Assembly (NCBI RefSeq): GCF_004664715.2
Contig: NC_051072.1
Location: 34,195,642 to 34,259,641, forward strand
From: Peromyscus leucopus
Taxonomy: Eukaryota > Chordata > Mammalia > Rodentia > Cricetidae
Direction: 5' to 3'
Length of the DNA: 64,000 bases
Position 1 is the stretch's first letter; each line of letters opens with the position of its first letter. The position numbers and the translations under genes were made by a program. Below, piece after piece: positions 56,565 through 64,000 of the stretch. The notes under the pieces were generated by a model that saw only the letters and a list, made by a program, of their open reading frames with translations, was not told the origin of the DNA and searched no databases.

Positions 56565-56572
56565 TATTCAAA

Positions 56573-57225
56573 GGAAACTATGGTTCTGGAGACAGCATGG
56601 GTCCCTGGGAGAAAACACACAGCAATGCAACCCTTCCACTGCCTGGAGTCTGCGGAAACATCTGGACTTTGTTTCAGATCCACCTGAGTCTTCTGGAGCA
56701 ACAAATGGGAAATCGTGCTCTATGAACAAGCACCGACTTGATATTTCCAAGATTTGTTTTCTTTTTTCCTCTCCACAACTCAGACGGTTTTTTTTTTTTT
56801 TTAAAGCTTTAGCAAAATGGCTAGACTAGGTAATCCACATAAGCAGCTGCCGCAATGTGATCTTTTTCTAACATGTTAATGTTGAACTGTGAACTTTTCT
56901 GGCTTTGGGGTATGTTGGGAACAATTTAACTTCTCTGCTTAAAGGTTCTTATGAGTAGGACTCTGAGCCCCCTCCAATGGAGGGTCTGTACTGGGAGTTA
57001 GCCCTGATATCAAACTAGGCTTGAAATGGAAAGCAGCTGGGGTATAAAAGGGCTTTAAAGACTAATTCTATATGCTTTATTAAAGAATGTTTGTTTCATT
57101 ATTTTTTATTTCCTGAAATTTAAGAACATTCTACTCTCTGGATCTTGAAGCACTTACTCGTTACTACTTTTTAGCATATTGCAGAGGAGAACTGGGACTC
57201 AGAAGAAAGGATGTCTAGGGTAAGT
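56573..57225. other. Unique sequence with an isolated TATA-like motif
   Basis: TATAAAAG at 57043-57050 within CTGGGGTATAAAAGGGC. No CpG island, initiator or downstream gene is evident, so no promoter is called. Confidence 0.4.
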
Positions 57226-57400
57226 TCTCAGGCTTTGAAATCAACTACCAGCATTCGAACTACATCTCGGCCACCTCCCAGCAGCACCTCTTATCTTCCG
57301 CAAAGCATCTCATTCTGCTTTCAGTGTTAGTGTGTCACGGTGTCTAGTGATAGAGATAGAAACAGTTAATATGGTATCCATCTACCACGCAGGTAATGTT
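57226..57400 (+). mobile_element. MIR SINE remnant
   Basis: CTCAGGCTTTGAAATCAACT, ACCAGCATTCGAACTACATC, GATAGAAACAGTTAATATGG and CATCTACCACGCAGGTAATG track the MIR order ('ctctgaaatcaaacaacctgggttcgaatcc...ataatagtacctacctcatagg'). Confidence 0.55.
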
Positions 57401-59959
57401 TTCCTTAAGTCTCAAAACACAGTTACTCAAACACCCTGCTAGACCAACTGTGTGACATGCTTCATTTATTGGCTGCTGCCAGGACAGTTAGGGACAGGGA
57501 AAATTTGGAGCTGAAACTGGGAATAGATATCTTTTTAAAACAATGTATCTGGGCACCTTGCACGTGTGTGGCTTGAGAGCATTTGAAGGCACTTACTTTC
57601 ACAAAGAGTGGGATCCCCTCAAAACATAATGCTGACCTTCCCCTAATTATAGATAAGGCACATTGAATGTCTCCTGTCTATGTGGACTGACAACTAGGGG
57701 CCTCTAGATGAGAGCCATAGAGAAAGAAAAACACTTAATATGGTACTCCTATCATCGAGCTATTCCCGCTTTTCTCTTTGGTTGGAGACTTGTTAGGGTT
57801 AGGTAAGTGACTTGGGTACCATGATCTGAACAGAAGCTCATTCTAAAACAGAATACACCAGCTGCCGACACACTGGTCAAGTTCTCAGGAACAGACACAC
57901 TAAAATGTTACCAGTGCTTTTAAGCAACAGTTGCACAACAAATTGCATAACTTAGGTGGACTATGCTAAGGGCTATGAGCCCTTGTCTTAAGTCACTCTG
58001 ACTACAGAAGACAACAACCATTAGGGTTAATCGTGGAAGTTGCAATGGGCCGTTCAGGTATTCCCAAGACCAGCTTGTTCTTTTCTTTTTAATTATGGGA
58101 TATATTCGCCATGATTTGGCCCTGACTCAGAACTCCACTTCTCTCTGAGAATCACCCTTATCTGCAGGTATCCTGCATTGAATGCTTGCTGCAAAACAGG
58201 GTCCCCTTTTCCCAAGACCCTTCCCATCACCAAGCTCTGAGTGAATTAGCTGAGACCTTTGGTACCGCCCAACCACCACTTATCCCTCATCTTCCCACTT
58301 CCGCTTCCTTTGCTCTTGACAGTGTTCCTGAGGACTTCCTCAGAATCGGCTCTCAGGGGACCCAGTCTCATGCTGATCTGTGTTCATCTTTGCCATCTAC
58401 GTTCTGACTCAATGCCTCTGGATCAAGTTGCGTATTGACACACTTCCCTCCCAAGCAAGGACCAGCTCTGCTCTACGTGAAGGTGGGGCCTGTTTCATCC
58501 CCCTGCACAGCAATAACACACACTTCTCATTTGTACCTCCGCTTCTACCCACAAGAGGTGTAGATTCTTCCCTGCCCCCAAATGGAGAGGGTTCAAAAAA
58601 ATTTTTTTTCGACATTTGGATCAACTCCAAAAGAAAGTGGGTTGTGTGTTTGTGTTTGAATCACCCTGTGTTCACTTGGCAAAGTCGACATCTGCCTTGC
58701 CTCTGGCCTTCCACATCAGGCGACCTGCTCACTCATCCCAGACCCAGTGCAGACACAGCCAGGTTGTGGGTGCTCTGAGGTTGTTTGCTACTGTATTTCT
58801 GAAACCTCATCCATACTAATTCCCCATCACCCTCTCTGGTCCTAACCCCACCTACTGCTCTTAACTGCCAGGAGAAGCCAGCCTCTGGCCCTGGGTTTGC
58901 ACAGGAGAAAGACTTTCCAAGACAACTTTGACTTGGCTTGCCTTCTTACTCCCAAGATTCCAAATTGCCTTTCAGTAAAATTCATTCCTCCTTTACCCAT
59001 CTTTAGGAAGCCAATCCCCACTGAGTGGTATAGCTGGCATCCTCAAAATGCTTGTTAGGATGCAACCTTAAAGCAAGATTCACAGGCTTTGTCTTCTACT
59101 TTGGTATATAACCATTGTCGCAACCTTGCTTTGTTAGCATGACTTCAGTTGACAAAAAGACAACATAGCTGAGACGTGTCCCAGAACACTTGGTGCTGAA
59201 ATGACATCAAATGCCTATCTATGAATCTAATGCCTGCGACCTTTGCACTTGCCCATCTTGTCAACCCCTTCAGCAGGGGGGCGGGGCTACTGATTTCAGG
59301 ACATAGATGAGGAAGGTATGGAGCATAGTCACTGATCATTACCCAGCAGGACTTCCTGAAGGAGTAAAGATATGCAATCCAACTAAGAACCATGCCAAGA
59401 TGGTGAAGACAAGCCAGAGGCCAGCCATAGAGCTAACTGCAATATTTGAAAGGTAAAATGTAAGGAAAGATGGCTTTATGTTGGTTCCTAGTTTGAAAGG
59501 GTACAGTTATCCTGGCAAGGTAGGTATGGTAGATGGATCAGCTCACAGCTGGAGCAGGATAAACATGGGTGACCAGTTATATCCTGTCTACATCTGGAAA
59601 GCAAAGACCTAGACCAAAAACAGGGCTGGACCATGACCCCCAAGTTGTACTCATATGGCCCTGAGTCCTGTAGGGAAGCCTGTGTTCAAAGGGTTCCACA
59701 ACCTCCCAAGACAACACCAGCATCTGGAGATCAAACGTTTAAACATGTGAGACTAGAAAGGCTATTTTGCGTGCAAACTGTAACACACACTAGACTGGGT
59801 GGAAAGAGGTTTATTAAATAAAACAGATAGCTTTCCAGGGTGATGCTTTATGGTATGGCCACCTCCAACAAACATTGGATCCTGATATTAACATTTTCAC
59901 ATGGAGTCTATTTCTTTGACCACAGAAAAATCTCCCACCAAGTAAGGAAGTGTCTGTGA
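57401..59959. other. Unique sequence, no recognised feature
   Basis: 2.5 kb, slightly more GC-rich at 58150-58900. Frames at 58186-58407 and 58380-58778 are not recognised. Confidence 0.5.
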
Positions 59960-60490
59960 GGTGTGCCCACTCACAAATATGACGTCCATAAAACACCTCA
60001 TGCCCAAGACTCAGGTGCCATCAAAGAAGGAGTGGACAGATTATAAGAGCTTTCAGTCAGGGAGGAGCAGAACAAACCAGTGTCTTCTGGACATGACAGG
60101 ACTGCTTGGACTCATGAATTTAACAGCCCCTGTGGTAGCCTGCACAAGATCAAGCCATTCCAGTCGACTTCCAGTGTGGAGTGGAAAGGGGTTCATGAGC
60201 CTCTACCCTAACTGAGAAGCCATGGACAGCTGATGGTAGGGAGATAGAGCTAGTGTTCTTTAAGGGTGTGGCTCCTGGTAAGCAGACCACACTCAAGTGG
60301 GTGGCCCCACACTCAAAAGTGTATGGATAAAACAAGTCGGAGTCCATGGGTGATTCCATTTTTAAAAGAAGGACACGAAGTTGGGTTGTGGGCAGGGAGG
60401 TAAAGGTGGATCTGGAAGGAGTTAAGGGGAGGAGTTAAGGGAAAATATGATCTAAATATGTCGTATAAAATTCTCAAAGAATTAACGAAA
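59960..60490 (+). mobile_element. L1 3'UTR, sense
   Basis: CCCAAGACTCAGGTGCCATC, CTTCTGGACATGACAGGACT, CTGCACAAGATCAAGCCATT, GCCATGGACAGCTGATGGTA, CTTTAAGGGTGTGGCTCCTG, GGACACGAAGTTGGGTTGTG and the end ATTCTCAAAGAATTAACGAA follow the rodent L1 3'UTR in order. 5'-truncated. Confidence 0.8.
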
Positions 60491-61284
60491 ACAATTTGAG
60501 GAAGGGGTGCAGAAAATAAGATGAACTCAGGCAAGGAAAAAGAAAGAAAAACCCTCCACCACCTCTGCCTCCAGAACGTTCCTCATTGTTCCGTAAGACT
60601 TTCAAAAATGCCCTCCTTCATCATCATCATCCTCCTCCTCCTGTGCTCCATGAATGTCATGGCAAGTGTGCTACAATGTTCCACCTGTCCCTCAGGATCT
60701 GTCCTGAGACTAGTCTTCCTGTGGCTGTCTGACTGGGACTTCCTGGCGCTTCCACTGTCTGTCTCAACAGATGGTCCAGTCTTGGATAGTACTTACAATT
60801 ACTTTCAACTAGACCAGACCCCAGTCAACACATTACTGAGGTGCTCAGAAGCAAGTTAGATATCCATGGTGTGCTGCTTGGATTCCCACCTGTGCCAGTT
60901 CTAACCACTGGTGGAAATGACTGCAAAGTGACACTGTGCATCTGTCCTCCCGGCTCTCTTAGTCTAGACCTTCCACAGCAGAGTCACGAATCATCACTTC
61001 CTCACAGTCTTTGGGTGCTGACCCTTCTTGAAGATGACTATTTGGGTAGCTTAGCCTTTTCGGTGTTTCTCGCTGTTCCAGCCTTCATCCTGAGCTATCC
61101 TACTCTCTCTCTCCAGGCAGCCCTCAGCCGTAGTTGTAAGCAGAAAAGCATCCTCAGTGCGTGCACACCGTGGGTTCCACGTCTATACCTCTCATTGGAG
61201 GGCACACGTCCATAGCTCCAGGCACAGTGAGGTGGAGACTCACACTTCCTCTGTGAATCACTAAGTCGAAATTACCTTTATTCC
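60491..61284. other. Unassigned, relatively GC-rich sequence
   Basis: Two overlapping plus-strand frames (60521-60859 and 60841-61215) begin here. The first contains a methionine followed by a hydrophobic run (PSFIIIILLLLCSMNVMA) that stems from TCATCATC/CCTCCTCC repeats. No known domain; I do not call a gene. Confidence 0.35.
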
Positions 61285-61550
61285 CTGGGATGTGTCCAGA
61301 TCCAGAATCACCAAAAAGACAAGCATCGGGACATGTCTGTGAAGGAGCTTCTAGACAAGGTTAACTGAAGTGGGTGGCACCATTCTATGGGCTGCGGTTC
61401 AAGGAGAAAAGGAGCTGAGGTCCAGGATTCTCTCGCTACTTCTTGACGGTGCTTGCTGCTGGGCCTGCCCCTAAAGCTCCTGCTACCGTGCCCTCCTCAC
61501 CATGCTGGTCTGCACCCTCAAACCGTGACCCGAAATAATACCTCCCAACT
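61285..61550 (+). mobile_element. ERVL-type LTR fragment, sense
   Basis: GACATGTCTGTGAAGGAGCT, TAGACAAGGTTAACTGAAGT, GGGTGGCACCATTCTATGGG, GCTGCGGTTCAAGGAGAAAA and CCCTCCTCACCATGCTGGTC match the LTR family with '...ctgtgagggagtttctagatt...gttaactgaggtggg...ccatgggctggggtcc'. Confidence 0.65.
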
Positions 61551-62869
61551 GCAGCCTCCCCTCAGCCCACCCCGCCCCATTCCCTCCTCCACCTCCCTCT
61601 CCAGCCTTTCTGCCGTAACAAGAAACTGTTGCAGTCGCCTACCAAAAGCATATACCCGCAACTTCACGTTGAAACGTGTGGATTAAAGTGTTTGTGTGAC
61701 ACGAAGATTTAACTGTCAAGAATTTTCAAACCTTCATAAGCAACTTGCTAGAAATAGGACCAACAGGAGGAGCCAGACCTCGCCGAGGACACAGATCCTA
61801 ACAGGTGGCACTTTTCAGGGACCTGCGTGTAGTAGGTGTGTGGCCGACGTTTGATAGTTGGAGAGGTATCTTGGAAGTTAAATGCAAGAGTCTTTGGGCT
61901 CTCTCAGCCCCTTTATGTATTTGTTTAATGTACATGACAAGATCAAACACTGACTCCTCCTCTGTCTACAACCATAACCACTATACTAATTTAGGCTGCT
62001 GTAGGCTACAAGTAAGACACTCAATAACCAGTAAAAAATACTGGTAACATTTTACTCCAGTGGCTCGGCCAGGATCTTCTTCCAGCCAACCCCTTTTTTT
62101 AAACTATTTTCTTGTAAAAAAAAAAAAAAAAAAAAGGCTTTTCGTCCTTATGCTTGTTGCCCTTTGGTCTTGAAATAGTTGCCTACGCTCTGGTTATCCT
62201 ATTCTCATGCAGTAGTAATTAAAACAGCACAAGGTAGAAAAGCAAAAAAGAGAGAGGCCTCTTCCTCTAGCACTCCCTTGGAGACCCCACGCTGACCTCA
62301 TCTTCCATGCAGTTAGCAGCTACAGACAAACTCTTAGCAAATGCAGTGGGCTTTAGGCTCTCCGGGGTGAGCCATGTCCTGCAGCCGAAAGGGGACCAGG
62401 GGACACTGCCCTGTAAGGTTTAGAGGAAGGTAGGTGGCAAATCTGAGCAGCCTGAACCACAGGACTCCACAGCTGTACCGGAGCTACTGTTTGCTCACAA
62501 GTCAGGCTCCCTTTGGACATCCTTTTCAGGTAAATATAGGAAAAAAATATTAAAAGAGGATTTTGGCTAAGTCACCCAATACAAGAAATACTGTGTTGGA
62601 AAGGAGAATTAAAGTCATGGAGAAAAAGAATTTACAATGGTATCATACACACATGGGATACTCACACTGTCAGCATCCAGGGCTTCAAAATAAACAGTTT
62701 TATGTGTCCATCTAGTCTTCATTGTGCCTGATTTCAAATCCAGCATAAGGGAATTTCCTCAGCAGAATCACTGGGAAAGCTCAGTATGTCTCTTCTGTTG
62801 TTATAGGGACATGATAAACTGATGTTTGGCATAAATCTGAAAACCAAAAATGTTTGGAAAATGATCTCT
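61551..62869. other. Unique sequence
   Basis: An A run at 62117-62135; otherwise nothing recognised. Confidence 0.5.
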
Positions 62870-63150
62870 GGCCACATCGCTGTAGAGATGACTCCGGTGC
62901 GTAAGTACTTGCCGAATGAGGACAAGGACCCGAGTTCAAATCCTCAGAGCCCATGCAAAAGCAGGATGTGTGCCGCAAGGCTCTGTAAACCCGGAACATC
63001 AACATGGAGATGGGAAGTTCTTATGACAACTGGCCTGCAGTGCAAAGCAGAAATCAACCCAGAGACCCTGCCTCAAGCGAGGCAGAAGATGAGGACCACC
63101 AAATCCAAGGTCATCCTCTGTGTGCACACATTAGAACGTGAGGGCAAATA
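62870..63150 (+). mobile_element. B4 SINE
   Basis: The tRNA-like head GTAGAGATGACTCCGGTGCG...ACCCGAGTTCAAATCCTCAG is followed by a B1-like middle (GGCTCTGTAAACCCGGAACA) and AGACCCTGCCTCAAGCGAGG, with a CTCTGTGTGCACACATTAGA end. An open frame of 109 codons runs through it but is only SINE sequence. Confidence 0.72.
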
Positions 63151-63622
63151 ATGCTCTGACCTTTTATCATAGTGTCCAGCTGTTCTGTATTTGATTCTGT
63201 CACTGCTGCTGTTGATTGGAACACCATGCCAAGGCTGTCACATACGAAGTCATCCTCACCTTTTGGGAAGAGAAGGTGTGACACCAGCCAGCATCACCGT
63301 TACATTTATAAATAAGGCTATCTTGGATCCTCCAGCCACCCAGGCCTCTACTGGAAGCAATGTGTGAATGGAATCAAATAAAACCGGCATGGAAGCATGG
63401 AGCCAAACTGAAGAGACATAGGGTGTTAGAAATCTTTTTTTTTTTTTTACATTAAACCTCTGTGTGAGTCATTGTTACACAGCAATAGATACCTGAAATA
63501 GCCAGCTACTAATATAAAACAGCGGGTGGGGGAGACTGTAGATCTACTGGAATGCACCTGAAATCTGTCTTTGTGGAAAGGCGTGAGAGTTGACACACAT
63601 AAAGCCACTTAAATGGTGGCTT
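63151..63622. other. Unassigned; possible LTR scrap
   Basis: ATTAAACCTCTGTGTGAGTC and ACAGCAATAGATACCTGAAA at 63450-63500 resemble a MaLR LTR 3' end but are too short to call. Confidence 0.35.
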
Positions 63623-64000
63623 TGATGGTTAATCTGAATTTTTGACTTTATGGGATCTGGAACGAACTAAAAAAACACACCTCTGGGTGGGTCTTTGGGG
63701 ACATTTCCAGAACTAACTAACTGACTAAGCCTCCCTCACAGCGTGGGGCGCTTTCCCCTGGGTGGTCCAGATATAAATATGTCCAAGGAAAAAGTAGCGC
63801 TGCTTAGGTGTCTGGCTCGGCTCCTTCCTGGTGAGTGTGTCCATTTCCTCTGCCACTGCAGCTGCCGTAGCCACCGCCGTCCCCATCCCTCACTAACCTG
63901 ACTCCAGCCTTCTAATGTGGATTGAAGACCAGCAGGTCCCCGGGAATGTTCCAGGCCTTCGGCACCAGATTAGAACAACTGAGGCACCCAGCTTCATGGA
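63623..64000 (+). mobile_element. ERVL-type LTR, cut by window end
   Basis: Begins TGATGGTTAATCTGAATTTT. Further landmarks: ACACCTCTGGGTGGGTCTTT, TCCAGATATAAATATGTCCA, TGGATTGAAGACCAGCAGGT, TTCCAGGCCTTCGGCACCAG, CAACTGAGGCACCCAGCTTC. The order matches a rodent MLT2-like LTR, which should continue about 150-200 bp beyond the window. Confidence 0.68.

Noticed and set aside
56234..56704. Frames of 114-156 codons with F/L/S or K/R/E runs
   Set aside because: Translations of the homopurine tract on its two strands.

Overview
This is a mammalian, rodent, intergenic-looking window. I recognise no protein-coding gene, exon, tRNA or rRNA gene, and no prokaryotic feature. The many stop-to-stop frames of 60-180 codons are the background expected of AT-rich noncoding DNA, or lie across repeats. 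The lineage call comes from the SINEs: B1, B2/B3, B4 and ID elements occur together with MT and ORR1 LTRs and URR1 transposons, which points to a muroid rodent. The young B1 copies carry the segment GGAAAGGCGCAAAGCTACAC where mouse B1 differs, which I associate with cricetids (hamsters, voles, deer mice).

Layout. 1-9.4 kb: mostly unique sequence with two B1s, two URR1 hAT remnants, a well-bounded MT solo LTR and LTR scraps. 9.4-15.9 kb: one ancient LINE-1 (sense, endonuclease end to 3' end) cut up by an antisense LTR, by two blocks forming an inverted duplication (long rodent repeat + B2 + URR1), and by a young B1. 16-29 kb: unique stretches, a DNA-transposon remnant, an L1 3'UTR holding an ORR1 LTR and an ID SINE, a GATA satellite cluster, L2/MIR remnants, and a B4 beside a solo LTR with 6-bp target duplications. 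29-47 kb: a second L1 3' part with a B1 inside, several MIR/L2/MaLR remnants, and long unique segments. 47-51 kb: the richest locus, an LTR-internal-LTR element of MaLR/ERVL type carrying nested insertions (an L1-associated repeat, a solo LTR of the same family as the one at 25.6 kb, an L1 3' end and an unusual B1). 51-64 kb: unique sequence, B3, a second unusual B1, a 186-bp uninterrupted purine tract, one more L1 3' end, B4 and ERVL-type LTR pieces, the last cut by the window edge.

Mobile elements here do not act together as a system. Their value is as a layered insertion record: target-site duplications and nesting give relative ages. Repeat family names are assigned from remembered consensus sequences, not from a database search. 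Edges of old copies are good to about 10-20 bases; edges with stated target duplications are exact.
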